NCBI GenBank assembly: GCA_024860875.1
Contig: JACPSZ010000001.1
Coordinates: forward strand, 83,004 to 147,003
Direction of reading: 5' to 3'
DNA: 64,000 nucleotides
DNA from: Nitrososphaerota archaeon
GTDB taxonomy: Archaea; Thermoproteota; Nitrososphaeria; Nitrososphaerales; UBA57
The notes under the pieces are model-generated. The model ran no database searches, was not told the DNA's origin, and saw only the letters and a list, made by a program, of their open reading frames with translations. How positions within the stretch are numbered: position 1 is the stretch's first letter; each line of letters opens with the position of its first letter. Position numbers and translations under genes: made by a program. Of this stretch, positions 18,105 through 27,171 are shown one piece after another.

Positions 18105-18434
18105 TTGTCCAAAAAGACGAGCAGACCTAAGCTGATCGTATTCGCTGCTGTAACTTATGTTCTGGCCATATTGGCATTCATCTTCCTATGGTATTTCCTG
18201 ATGGCCAACGTTTCGGCGATATCAAGGGCTATAACTGAAGTTGCATCTGTAGGAAGACCCCCTGGAGGCTTTCAAGAAAACATCAAGATTGCAGACGAGT
18301 TATCAGTTATTGTATTGAGATATGGCTGGATTCCTGTCTTCATAGGAGGCTTGGGCGACCTCACTCCATACTACTTTGGATACGGTATTGTCGTAGCAGC
18401 CGCACTAGCGTGGTGGGTTAAGAAGAGATGGTAA
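18105..18434 (+). CDS. Small two-helix membrane protein, unknown
   Basis: 109 aa from TTG 18105. Membrane segments lie at about residues 9-33 and 82-104, with a soluble loop of about 45 residues between them. A TATA-like TGTTAAATAT at 18070-18079 fits a short leader. The next small membrane gene begins 1 bp after the stop, so the two are co-transcribed. No family recognised. Confidence 0.65.
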   Translation: MSKKTSRPKLIVFAAVTYVLAILAFIFLWYFLMANVSAISRAITEVASVGRPPGGFQENIKIADELSVIVLRYGWIPVFIGGLGDLTPYYFGYGIVVAAALAWWVKKRW

Positions 18435-18435
18435 A

Positions 18436-18678
18436 ATGAAGCGTCAGACAATACTGAAGGCTTGGGCCATCTTTGGCGTGTACTGGTTCGTTACTTTTGC
18501 TATTCTGACCTTCGCGACAAGTGCGGCATTACCCGTAATACTGGTAGCGGCGTTGAGCCTTTACGCTGGCGTAATTCTTGCCGTTATTTCCGTTGCTACT
18601 CTGCTTTACGAAATAATAAGGCCAGCTAAGAAGGCTACCGCAGAGCAAAAGCCTGAAGAGGCTAAACCCATGCAATGA
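18436..18678 (+). CDS. Small two-helix membrane protein, unknown
   Basis: 80 aa with hydrophobic segments at about 8-33 and 36-58 and a charged C-terminal tail rich in Lys, Glu and Ala. It is immediately downstream of, and probably translated with, the preceding small membrane gene. No family recognised. Confidence 0.65.
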   Translation: MKRQTILKAWAIFGVYWFVTFAILTFATSAALPVILVAALSLYAGVILAVISVATLLYEIIRPAKKATAEQKPEEAKPMQ

Positions 18679-18758
18679 TTCCGACGCATATACTGGTCTT
18701 GCAAAAACATGCGTTATGCTTAAGTAATACGAATAGGATTTGATTCTGAAAGCGATGT

Positions 18759-19169
18759 ATGTTACTTCCTGCTGAAATTGAAGCTAGAACATCAGTGCCT
18801 GCGATAAGGGCTCTGGTAGCAAGGAAGCTTGTCAAGGAGCACCGCATGAACCAGCAGGACATCGCAAAAGCTTTGGGACTGACGCAAGCGGCAGTGAGCA
18901 ACTACCTTCGAGGCAGAAGAGGAAACATCTTCAGCGACGACGACCTTGCCAGCATTGATGGCATTGTAAGCCAGATATGCACGATGCTGGTTTCTGGCGC
19001 GGACAATCCAAAGATTATCTCAAAATTTGATGAAGCCTGCCAAGTCATACGGCACAACAGGCTCTTGTGCAGCATCCACAAGCAGCTCGATGCTACCCTT
19101 GATGTGGAGAACTGCCATGTCTGCGACGGCGAATCCGAATGGAAGCCCCTAACCTTGAAGCTCAGCTAA
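18759..19169 (+). CDS. HTH transcriptional regulator with cysteine-rich C-terminus
   Basis: 136 aa. A Cro/XRE-like helix-turn-helix lies near residues 28-55 (MNQQDIAKALGLTQAAVSNYLRGRR). The C-terminal half holds five cysteines (ICTML, ACQVI, LLCSIH, NCHVC). The last pair, with a nearby His, could bind a metal or act as a redox sensor. It resembles archaeal XRE regulators of the COG2522 type. The large subtilase gene follows 48 bp downstream on the same strand, and regulation of it is possible but unproven. Confidence 0.8.
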   Translation: MLLPAEIEARTSVPAIRALVARKLVKEHRMNQQDIAKALGLTQAAVSNYLRGRRGNIFSDDDLASIDGIVSQICTMLVSGADNPKIISKFDEACQVIRHNRLLCSIHKQLDATLDVENCHVCDGESEWKPLTLKLS

Positions 19170-19217
19170 CTACAGTTCGACATACCCTTTAATAAAACCA
19201 ATAATACGAGGCGTGTT

Positions 19218-22200
19218 ATGCGTATGGCTAGTCAAATACTAGCGATCTTACTTATCGCTATGTTCGTTCTGACGCCGTTAATATCAGCAATTAACATTCC
19301 AAAGACAAATGAAGAAGATTCTCTGCCCATATTCCCGAAGGATTACGCGGCATATGCCAAGGCCAAAAAGTACACCTCCATTGAGCAGTTCTATAACGAG
19401 GTTGGCTATTGGAACCAGACCTCAGACACACTACGCGCATTAATTCTTTACAATGCTGGGGAGTTGGTGTATGAGCCAGAAGGCGTAAGCATAAAACACG
19501 TTTACAAGATGCTCCCTATGGCTTCTGTAAGCGTAGACAGGAAGAAGTTTACTCAACTTTCGAACCTTGCAGGCATAAAGAAGGTCTACCTTGACCAGAA
19601 ATTTGAAACTACCTCGTTGAACCTGCTTGATCTGGCGAGTGGAAGGCTCAAGGCAGATGTAAACTATCCCTACATAGGCAAGTACCCTACACTGCTCAAC
19701 GACACTACGAAGCTGATAGGGGCGCAAGATCTCTGGAAGAAGGGCATAATGGGCAACGGCACCGTTATCGCAATGCTCGACACAGGCATAGATTCAAGCC
19801 ATCCTAACATGGCCTTCCTTCTAAACTCTCAGCAGAAGAAGGTGATCAAGGAAATTTCAATGGTTGATATCTTTGAGGAGTTTGGAGACGTGAGTGACCA
19901 GTCAGGCCATGGAAGTCACACTTCTGGAATAGCCTCTTCAAGCGGTGCAGTGGGGAGCACGAAGATAATCGCGACCTCTGTTGGAACGGAGATTCTCAAT
20001 GCAACGATCCTGCCAAACACTCAGATGGGAGTTGCGCCAATGTCAAGAATTTACAACGTAAAGGTTCTCAGCAACCAAGGCTTTGGCCTGCTGTCTTGGA
20101 TTATTAGCGGGATAGAATGGGCGTCGGAAAATGGCGCTGATGTGATCTCAATGAGCCTCGGTGCATACCCATTCTTTGTAGATGACGATCCTCTTTCTAT
20201 GGCAGTTGAGAAGGCTGTAAAGAACAATGTTACAGTAGTTACGTCAACGGGTAATGTAGGTCCGACAACCTTCGCCGTAGGCACGCCCGGGATAAGCAGG
20301 GACGCAATAGCAGTCGCGGCAGCATATGGAACTAAATATCCAATATACTTTAGCAGCAGGGGTCCAGCGTCTTACAATCTCATACAGAAGCCGGACATTC
20401 TAGCACCGGGAATGGTAGTCTCTAACTGGGCATTCTACCAGCAATTTGAAGAGACTTTCTATCTTGAGTTGTCAGGAACGTCTATGGCGGCACCACATGT
20501 AGCAGGTGCGGCAGCATTGCTGAAACAGGCATTCCCAGCAGCAAGTCCATATGCGATAAAAGCTGCACTGCTGAAAAGTGCTACCGATCTTGGGCTCGAA
20601 CCCAATGTTCAGGGTGCGGGATTTTTGAACGTCTCAAAGGCTTATGACATACTTGTTGCAGCCCAAGGCGATTTCAGGCAGCTAGAGTACCCAGAGGCTA
20701 AGATAGAGCCAGTCCGCCCAATTTCTAATCTTACAGGTGCTTTAGCAGCAACAAGAATCCGCTTCATCGGAATACCTGGACTGTACAGCAATTTCCTAAA
20801 CAAGCTTATTGAGGAGGGAGCAACGATCTCTGTGCAGAATATCGGCCCTCTAACAGCAGAATCACTAACTAACATAGATGTTTTAGTGCTTGCTGAGCCA
20901 AGCAATATTAAGGATACGCTCTACAACAAGACGGCGATAGATCTCTTTATCGGCTCTGGCAAGTCGCTGCTCTTCATCGGGGATACTCTGAGGGATGGAT
21001 ACGACAACATCACAAGACAGTATAGCATAGCATGGAACATTCTGGCAATGGGAGGCTCTGTTACCAGATTCGGTAACCATCCGATTACTCAAGGCCTGAA
21101 GCAGTTATGGTTCGGAGGGTCAATAGCGAGTCTCAAAGTAGATGCAGGGGCACAGATCATAGCTCAGGACTCCCTGTACCCTGTGGCAGCATTATGGACT
21201 GGTTTTGGAGGTGGCAAGGTCTTCGTTCTTGCGGATGATGACGTCCTAAACGATGCTAATGTTCAGAAGTTTGATAACATGCCCTTCGGATTGAACGTCA
21301 TAGCATTTCTTGCGCTCGACAGGATCGCAAGCAGGCCCCATGTGCACGAAGTTGGTATTGGATTACGCTATCCAAAGTTCATCGTCAATGGAAGCACGAC
21401 AACATTCAAGGTAGATGTTACCAACTTTGGAAGTTTCACGGAGAGAGTGAGCATATCCGTAAACATAACGAACGAGCGAGGGGCACTGGTCCAGCGGCTG
21501 AGCGACACAGTTACCGACCTTTTCCCAGGGTCCACAAAGAGTGCGACGTTCACTAGCAACGCAATAAGAACGCAAAACCAGTTTGCAGAATACAGGATTA
21601 TCGCTCGAGCTAGCACAGGCTTTCCAGAGGTAAGCTCGCAGAACAACCAGCAGATTGCAACGTTCGATGTCATTTCCAGAAACCGACTGACTGGCACAAA
21701 CCCCAGAATCGCACTTTTCGCACCGAGCAAGATAACTTCATCGTTGTACCCAACAATGACCTATTTTCCCGGAGATTTCAAGGTTCTAAACGTGACACTT
21801 CTCTCAAGCTACCAGCTCAACAATGCGAGGGTGCGCATAGTAGGAAATGCATCGCAATTTACGTCGTTTTCAAATGCAAAGCGACTGGCAGAAACTCTCA
21901 TCTTCTTTGACTTCCCAGACAGCACCCCTCTCACATTTAATTACGGCAAGAAGTATGATGCAGGGAAGGAAATTACTCTCGGCTCCGTAATAGGCTACAA
22001 AGGGCTTCCACTCCAGATAATTATCGATGATAATGCAAGACCGGGCAAGTATACTGGTGCAATCGAGCTCGTTGAAGGCAATGCGGTTACCGCAAGGCTG
22101 CCAATCGAGCTTTCAATTTCAAATCCGAAAGGCGTGATACTGTATGACGACGTATTTCATGGAGTTGACTTTCTGGGTACCATAATTCCTATAGAAGTTG

Positions 22201-23789
22201 AGCGGTTGTGGGGAGGATCGTTCAGAGGCACTGCACCGACGGAGTGGTATGCAACACTCGCAAAGAGTGGCTTCCAGCTAATCTCGCTAAAGCAGTACAT
22301 GAACAACAGTGGCATTAAAGATCCTTGGGAGGTATTCACGAGTGGGAAGTTCAAGAATATAGTGCTGCACGACACAGAATTACATGCAGGAAGGACGGGA
22401 ATGTTCCCACTCATGCTCAAGAATGGAACTAACATAGAAATTCACTACGACAACGACTTCAGGGGAGCGTCTTTGGGACAAGTAACAATTGACAAAACAA
22501 CATTCCTTGGTCTAGCAAGGAATTTCAACGCTTCAAATCCGATAGGAAGAGGCATAGCAAATGCAACTTTCGTCTTTGGAGTCGAACTAGCAACGCGGCC
22601 AGGGGCTCAAATCATAGCAACTGCAGCGAGTCCTGCAAGCCCGGAGCTTTCTGGCGTAATAGCGGCGTCGTTCAAGGTAGATGGAGGGGGTAAATTGGTC
22701 GCAATCGGCGACTCGAGCCTCTTTGAATTTACCGAAGACTTCTACTGGCTGATATACAAGGCAGCATTCGGGATTAATGCTACAACTAAAGGAGAGTTCC
22801 AGCTCGGAGCCAATGCAGCAGCATACCTGACCAATAAAGCTCCAGCTATAAACATCTTGGCTACGGACAGGCCATCATACGGAGCCGGAAGCCAGGTGCA
22901 GCTGACATTCAACTCGCCAACATCAAAAACTGCAAGGATAATACTAAAGGATCCCGAAGGCAATATACTTTCTACAATCCAGCAAGCAGCAGCCGCAGAG
23001 AACAGAATTACCATTCCTCTTTCTGACAAGCTTGCCCCAGGATCTTATTTGATAGATGTCAGAGCAATTGATGACATGGGAGACTTTTCGGATAAGGCAA
23101 TATCTTTTGCAATAAGAAATACAGTAGCACCAACACTGCAAATAATTAGCCCGAAGACCGACGATAAAATAATAGGCACAGCTAGGATCGAAGTTCTAGG
23201 AGAGGCAAAATCCCCAGGTACTATGGAGCTGTTCATAGACAATGACAAGGCTGCCACATGGTCCATAGGCGCAAGAGCTTACGTGTGGGATGCCTCAAAG
23301 GCTACAGAAGGGCAGCACAAGATAAGGCTTACAGCGGTTGATCAAGATGGCAATTCTAACGAAGCGACGATAAACGTCCAAGTAGCAAGGCCTCCGAAAG
23401 CTCCTCCACCAAACCTGCAGATAATAAGTCCCATCTCCAACCAGAAGCTCATAGGAGCTGTGAAGATAGAAATCCTCGGCGAAGCGAAGGCTCCAGCAAC
23501 CATGGATCTCTTCATTGACAACGAAAAGGTACAGAGCTGGTCTGATGTCGGATCTAGGAGCTATGTATGGAACTCGTCACTTGCAACTGAAGGCCCTCAT
23601 AAGATAAGAGTCGTTGCAAACGATCAAGACGGCAATACCAAAGAAGCTTCAATAGATGTCATAGCAGCAAGGCCTGAAGTGCCTCCGCCGCCTCCGCTGC
23701 TTACAAACACAGAGATCATAGTAATAGTGATGAACATAATCACTATAGCAGCTCTAGCAGTATTGGTAATCAGAAAGGGTAAAAGATAG
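19218..23789 (+). CDS. Giant membrane-anchored subtilisin-like serine protease
   Basis: 1523 aa extracytoplasmic S8-family protease. Signal peptide residues 1-24, propeptide region to about 150, catalytic Asp188 (MLDTGID), His231 (GHGSHTSG) and Ser422 (SGTSMAAPHVAG). A long beta-rich region follows. Two tandem Ig-like modules of about 92 residues start near 1306 and 1398 (both LQIISP...), then a proline-rich linker and a C-terminal membrane helix (about 1500-1517) with a short basic tail. The layout suggests a protease held on the cell surface. TATA-like CCTTTAATAA lies at 19188-19197. No adjacent substrate gene is evident. Confidence 0.93.
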   Translation: MRMASQILAILLIAMFVLTPLISAINIPKTNEEDSLPIFPKDYAAYAKAKKYTSIEQFYNEVGYWNQTSDTLRALILYNAGELVYEPEGVSIKHVYKMLPMASVSVDRKKFTQLSNLAGIKKVYLDQKFETTSLNLLDLASGRLKADVNYPYIGKYPTLLNDTTKLIGAQDLWKKGIMGNGTVIAMLDTGIDSSHPNMAFLLNSQQKKVIKEISMVDIFEEFGDVSDQSGHGSHTSGIASSSGAVGSTKIIATSVGTEILNATILPNTQMGVAPMSRIYNVKVLSNQGFGLLSWIISGIEWASENGADVISMSLGAYPFFVDDDPLSMAVEKAVKNNVTVVTSTGNVGPTTFAVGTPGISRDAIAVAAAYGTKYPIYFSSRGPASYNLIQKPDILAPGMVVSNWAFYQQFEETFYLELSGTSMAAPHVAGAAALLKQAFPAASPYAIKAALLKSATDLGLEPNVQGAGFLNVSKAYDILVAAQGDFRQLEYPEAKIEPVRPISNLTGALAATRIRFIGIPGLYSNFLNKLIEEGATISVQNIGPLTAESLTNIDVLVLAEPSNIKDTLYNKTAIDLFIGSGKSLLFIGDTLRDGYDNITRQYSIAWNILAMGGSVTRFGNHPITQGLKQLWFGGSIASLKVDAGAQIIAQDSLYPVAALWTGFGGGKVFVLADDDVLNDANVQKFDNMPFGLNVIAFLALDRIASRPHVHEVGIGLRYPKFIVNGSTTTFKVDVTNFGSFTERVSISVNITNERGALVQRLSDTVTDLFPGSTKSATFTSNAIRTQNQFAEYRIIARASTGFPEVSSQNNQQIATFDVISRNRLTGTNPRIALFAPSKITSSLYPTMTYFPGDFKVLNVTLLSSYQLNNARVRIVGNASQFTSFSNAKRLAETLIFFDFPDSTPLTFNYGKKYDAGKEITLGSVIGYKGLPLQIIIDDNARPGKYTGAIELVEGNAVTARLPIELSISNPKGVILYDDVFHGVDFLGTIIPIEVERLWGGSFRGTAPTEWYATLAKSGFQLISLKQYMNNSGIKDPWEVFTSGKFKNIVLHDTELHAGRTGMFPLMLKNGTNIEIHYDNDFRGASLGQVTIDKTTFLGLARNFNASNPIGRGIANATFVFGVELATRPGAQIIATAASPASPELSGVIAASFKVDGGGKLVAIGDSSLFEFTEDFYWLIYKAAFGINATTKGEFQLGANAAAYLTNKAPAINILATDRPSYGAGSQVQLTFNSPTSKTARIILKDPEGNILSTIQQAAAAENRITIPLSDKLAPGSYLIDVRAIDDMGDFSDKAISFAIRNTVAPTLQIISPKTDDKIIGTARIEVLGEAKSPGTMELFIDNDKAATWSIGARAYVWDASKATEGQHKIRLTAVDQDGNSNEATINVQVARPPKAPPPNLQIISPISNQKLIGAVKIEILGEAKAPATMDLFIDNEKVQSWSDVGSRSYVWNSSLATEGPHKIRVVANDQDGNTKEASIDVIAARPEVPPPPPLLTNTEIIVIVMNIITIAALAVLVIRKGKR

Positions 23790-23796
23790 TAGAAGA

Positions 23797-23817
23797 GGGC
23801 TGTAAAGGCCCCTTTTT
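23797..23817. terminator. GC hairpin plus T tract between convergent genes
   Basis: GGGC (23797-23800), 7-nt loop, GCCC (23808-23811), then CTTTTT. Short stem, but placed exactly between the stops of the subtilase and SIMPL genes. Confidence 0.45.
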
Positions 23818-23818
23818 C

Positions 23819-24670
23819 TTAGCCGCTGATGCCGTAGCTCACGTACACGTTGACAGAGACTTGGAACTGGCCAGGGGCTATATCGGTTGGTGGAGCAGCT
23901 GGGGCAGCAGCAACTTCGCGAACTGCCTTGAAGACTGGCGACGGAGTTGGCACGTAGACGTTTTCAGAGATGTTGCTGACACCGAGTATCTTCACGCCCA
24001 GAGCGCCAGATATCGTCGTCGACTTGTCCTTTGCATCATCTATTGCTGACTTGAGGGCCTGAGTCCTGAGGACCTTTATCGTTTCGTCGCCTACGGTGAA
24101 TGTTATTCCGTTGATACCTGTCACTCCAGAGGATATTGCAGCATCAATTACCCTTCCGGCCCTGCTACCAAGCTGCGTAGTGTCCTGCGACTTTACTGTC
24201 ACGGTTATGCTATGATCTAGCCTGTACGATGTAATCTGAGGAGGCTGGTCTTTAGGGTAGAAGTACACGGGACTTAAGTTGATGGAATTCGTCTGTATGT
24301 CGCTTCTTGCTATTCCCTCTGCGGTCATCGCCTGCACTAGTTTGTTGAATATTCCTGCAGCGTTTTCAGTTGCCTGCTGAGCAGTTTTTGATTCTTGACT
24401 TATGGTTAGTGAGACCAAGACTCTGTCAGGGTTTGCCTTTGCAACTCCTGTTCCACTGACTGAAAGGACGTTGTCGAACTTTGCACTATCAGTCTTCGGT
24501 GCAGCTACCTGCTCAGGTGCAGGTACCTGTCCTCCTGGCGGCCTTATGATTATTCCGTCATTTGGCTGACCTATTTGTGTTGGCGATATACTCGATATCA
24601 CCAATATGACAGCGGCTACGAGGGCAAGCGATGCCAGCCCCGCGCCGAACATGATTTTTTCTTTTGTCAT
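23819..24670 (-). CDS. SIMPL-domain (DUF541) exported protein
   Basis: 283 aa. An N-terminal membrane anchor (residues 7-31) is followed by a Pro-rich linker, then a SIMPL domain beginning VLSVSGTGVAKANPDRVLVSLTI, characteristic of the family named for a mouse IRAK-interacting protein. Bacterial members are periplasmic and have been linked to oxidative stress tolerance; archaeal roles are unknown. The gene is convergent with the subtilase gene. Confidence 0.85.
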   Translation of the reverse strand: MTKEKIMFGAGLASLALVAAVILVISSISPTQIGQPNDGIIIRPPGGQVPAPEQVAAPKTDSAKFDNVLSVSGTGVAKANPDRVLVSLTISQESKTAQQATENAAGIFNKLVQAMTAEGIARSDIQTNSINLSPVYFYPKDQPPQITSYRLDHSITVTVKSQDTTQLGSRAGRVIDAAISSGVTGINGITFTVGDETIKVLRTQALKSAIDDAKDKSTTISGALGVKILGVSNISENVYVPTPSPVFKAVREVAAAPAAPPTDIAPGQFQVSVNVYVSYGISG

Positions 24671-24775
24671 GGACGTTATTAGAAAGGCGGAGGGTATAAT
24701 CCTTACATCTGAAACAGGCTGTTCTACCCTGAAGAACGGCTAAGCTTAATTCCTTCTCATCATTTTGCAGCAGTT

Positions 24776-25492
24776 ATGCGACTGGTCTTCTTAGGTACTG
24801 GAGATGCGTTTAACAACGATTCAAGGGGCAACACGTCCCTTCTTTTGGATGGCAAACACAAAATTCTGTTTGATTGTGGCCCTCAAGCGGTTTATTCACT
24901 AAGGAGGAGCGGCTATTCTGTGAACGATGTCAAGCACCTCTTTGTTTCGCATTTGCACGGAGACCATTATGGAGGGATGCCTTTCATTGCATTGAACCTC
25001 TTCTTTAAAGAAAAGGGTAAAATGAGCGTCGGAGGACCAAAGAACCTTGAAGAAAATACACTTGCAGTATGCTCAAAGTTCTATCCTACTATGAAGCCTG
25101 AAGAGGTTTTTGACTTCAGAGGACTTTCGACAGATTATCCATTCAAACTTGACATCATGGAGGGGAAGCATACCATCCCCGATTATGTCTACAAGGTTGA
25201 AGTTTCAAACAAGAGGATAGTTTACACCGGAGATACAGCAAGGCTCGATCTATCCAAGTTTGCCAAAAACGCAGACTGTCTAATCCATGAGGCTGCAGAG
25301 CTTGAAGAGGAGAGGGCGATCAAGTTCGGCCATACAACTCCATTCGAGGCTGCTGAAACTGCCAAAGAGGCGAAGGTGAAGAATCTGGTGCTTGTTCATA
25401 GACCGAGCTTCGACAAAAAGACCATTGAAAAGGTTCGGGAGATATTCCCCAGAACCCTATTCCCTCACGATCTAGATGTAATAGAGGTCTAG
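24776..25492 (+). CDS. Metallo-beta-lactamase-fold hydrolase (RNase Z-like)
   Basis: 238 aa. The MBL motif SHLHGDHYGG near residue 60 supplies the zinc ligands, with further ligands in YTGDTA (near 145) and VHRPS (near 207). The fold and FLGTGDAF start resemble RNase Z, but the true RNase Z candidate lies at 61823, and this copy lacks the exosite region. It may act on a nucleotide or phosphodiester substrate; no specific assignment is justified. Confidence 0.8.
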   Translation: MRLVFLGTGDAFNNDSRGNTSLLLDGKHKILFDCGPQAVYSLRRSGYSVNDVKHLFVSHLHGDHYGGMPFIALNLFFKEKGKMSVGGPKNLEENTLAVCSKFYPTMKPEEVFDFRGLSTDYPFKLDIMEGKHTIPDYVYKVEVSNKRIVYTGDTARLDLSKFAKNADCLIHEAAELEEERAIKFGHTTPFEAAETAKEAKVKNLVLVHRPSFDKKTIEKVREIFPRTLFPHDLDVIEV

Positions 25493-25531
25493 CAGCTGGC
25501 ATTTAAGGCGGCATAGCAGGAAAGAAAGCAG

Positions 25532-26557
25532 ATGGGAGTAGACCTTCGAGAGATAGTAAAGCCCAAGAAGACTACACTCGAGCATCTCTCCGGCAGAACA
25601 GTTGCCGTAGATGCCTATAACGCGCTTTATCAATTTCTTTCAATAATCAGAGGGCAGACTGGAGAACCTTTGATGGACAGTGAGGGCAAGGTTACATCGC
25701 ACCTTAGCGGTCTTTTCTACAGAAACCTGAATCTGTTAACCTTGGGGATAAGAGCTGTTTATGTTCTTGATGGAAAGCCGCCAGAAATGAAGCGTGTAGA
25801 AATAGAGAGGAGGAGAGCTGCGAGACAAGAGGCAATTGTAATGTATGAAAGGGCTTTAGAAAGGGGAGATGTTGAATCGGCAAAAAAATACGCCTCTGCA
25901 ACTTCCATAATGAAAGATTACATGATCGATGACACCAAGAAGATTCTGACGCTGCTCGGCATTCCGTACATAGAAGCGCCTTCTGAGGGCGAGGCTACAG
26001 CAGCAGAATTATGCCAAAAAGGCATCGTAACAGATGTTGCAAGCCAAGACTATGATTCATTATTATTTGGGGCTAAGAGGCTGATCAGGAACCTTACAAT
26101 TTCTGGAAGAAGGAAGTTACCAGGAAAGAATGCTTTCATCAACCTTGAGCCTGAAGAGGTTGAATTACATGCCGTACTTTCCGAGCTGCAGCTCAGCAGG
26201 GAACAGCTGATAGATGTGGCAATATTGCTGGGAACCGATTTCAACCCAGACGGCTTTGAAAAGGTAGGGCCAAAGACTGCGTTGAAGCACATCAGAACGT
26301 ACGGGAAACTTGAGAAGATACCACAGCTCCAAGAACAGCTCAAGCAGATCAACTTCAACGCCATACGAGAAATATTCCTTCACCCTGAAGTGAGCAAGGT
26401 TTCCGAAATAAAGTGGGGCCGTCCTGACATCGAAGGCATAGTAAACTTCCTCTGCGGACAGAAAGACTTCTCGGAAGAGCGTGTTCGAAGTGCTCTCCAG
26501 AGACTGGAGGAGAGGGAGGAAAGCAAGTCAGAGTCCCTTGAGAAGTGGTTTTCTTGA
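25532..26557 (+). CDS. fen: Flap endonuclease 1 (FEN-1)
   Basis: Structure-specific 5' nuclease that removes flaps in Okazaki-fragment processing and repair. 341 aa. N-domain MGVDLREIV...VAVDAYNALYQFL, I-domain APSEGEATAAE and SQDYDSLLFGA, and the H3TH region with GTDFNPDGF show the acidic metal ligands. The C-terminal ESLEKWFS is a PCNA-interacting (PIP) box. The stop overlaps the TTG start of the HD hydrolase gene (TTGA). Confidence 0.96.
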   Translation: MGVDLREIVKPKKTTLEHLSGRTVAVDAYNALYQFLSIIRGQTGEPLMDSEGKVTSHLSGLFYRNLNLLTLGIRAVYVLDGKPPEMKRVEIERRRAARQEAIVMYERALERGDVESAKKYASATSIMKDYMIDDTKKILTLLGIPYIEAPSEGEATAAELCQKGIVTDVASQDYDSLLFGAKRLIRNLTISGRRKLPGKNAFINLEPEEVELHAVLSELQLSREQLIDVAILLGTDFNPDGFEKVGPKTALKHIRTYGKLEKIPQLQEQLKQINFNAIREIFLHPEVSKVSEIKWGRPDIEGIVNFLCGQKDFSEERVRSALQRLEEREESKSESLEKWFS

Positions 26558-27090
26558 TTAAGAAATTTGCAGACTTTACGCTTGAAGCGCAGAAGCTAAA
26601 GGACGAATATAGAAAGGGCTGGAAGGTAAAGGCAGGAGTAAGGAACCCTGAATCCGTAGCAGACCATACGTACGGCCTCGCAATGCTTTCCATGCTTTTT
26701 GGCGACTACAAGGATTTGGATACTGAAAAGTGCTTGCGGATGGCCATATTGCACGATCTTGCCGAAGTTATAACAGGTGATTTATTGCCCGGAGAAAATA
26801 ACAACAAACGGAACGACGAGGACAGAGCCATGAAAAAACTTCTGAAAATACTTCCAAGCAGCATTTCAAAAAAATATCTGCAAATATGGGAAGAATTCAA
26901 AATCGGCAAGTCCAAAGAGGCCAAACTAGTGCATGAATTGGATAAGCTAGAAATGGTCGCTCAGGCTTTAAGGTACAGCGGGCAAGGAGTCAAGAAAGAA
27001 ATTCTGCAGATATTTGTCAAGGGAGCGAAAGGTAAGATTAAAGATGACGATTTAATCAAACTATACAACGAACTTGCAAGGCGTTTGTAG
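26554..27090 (+). CDS. HD-domain hydrolase (YfbR/HDDC2 type)
   Basis: 178 aa from TTG 26554. This start overlaps the fen stop by 4 nt and is preferred over GTG 26545. The HD motif is complete: VADHTYGLA gives the first His, AILHDLAEVITGD the His-Asp pair, and a distal Asp lies in HELDKLEMV. Family members are 5'-deoxynucleotidases. Co-transcription with fen suggests a role in nucleotide hygiene. Confidence 0.82.
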   Translation: MIKKFADFTLEAQKLKDEYRKGWKVKAGVRNPESVADHTYGLAMLSMLFGDYKDLDTEKCLRMAILHDLAEVITGDLLPGENNNKRNDEDRAMKKLLKILPSSISKKYLQIWEEFKIGKSKEAKLVHELDKLEMVAQALRYSGQGVKKEILQIFVKGAKGKIKDDDLIKLYNELARRL

Positions 27091-27171
27091 CGAAATCGAT
27101 ATTCCTAAAAGAATAATAAGACCACGAAGATATTTATTGCTCGGAATTTCGAACGATTCCGAAAATACATC

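Noticed and set aside
23131..23700. Tandem repeat in the subtilase gene as a DNA-level repeat
   Set aside because: It is a protein-domain duplication (two Ig-like modules of about 92 aa) with diverged codons.
24776..25492. Assignment of this MBL protein as RNase Z
   Set aside because: A better match with the full RNase Z motif set and exosite region is at 61823-62755.
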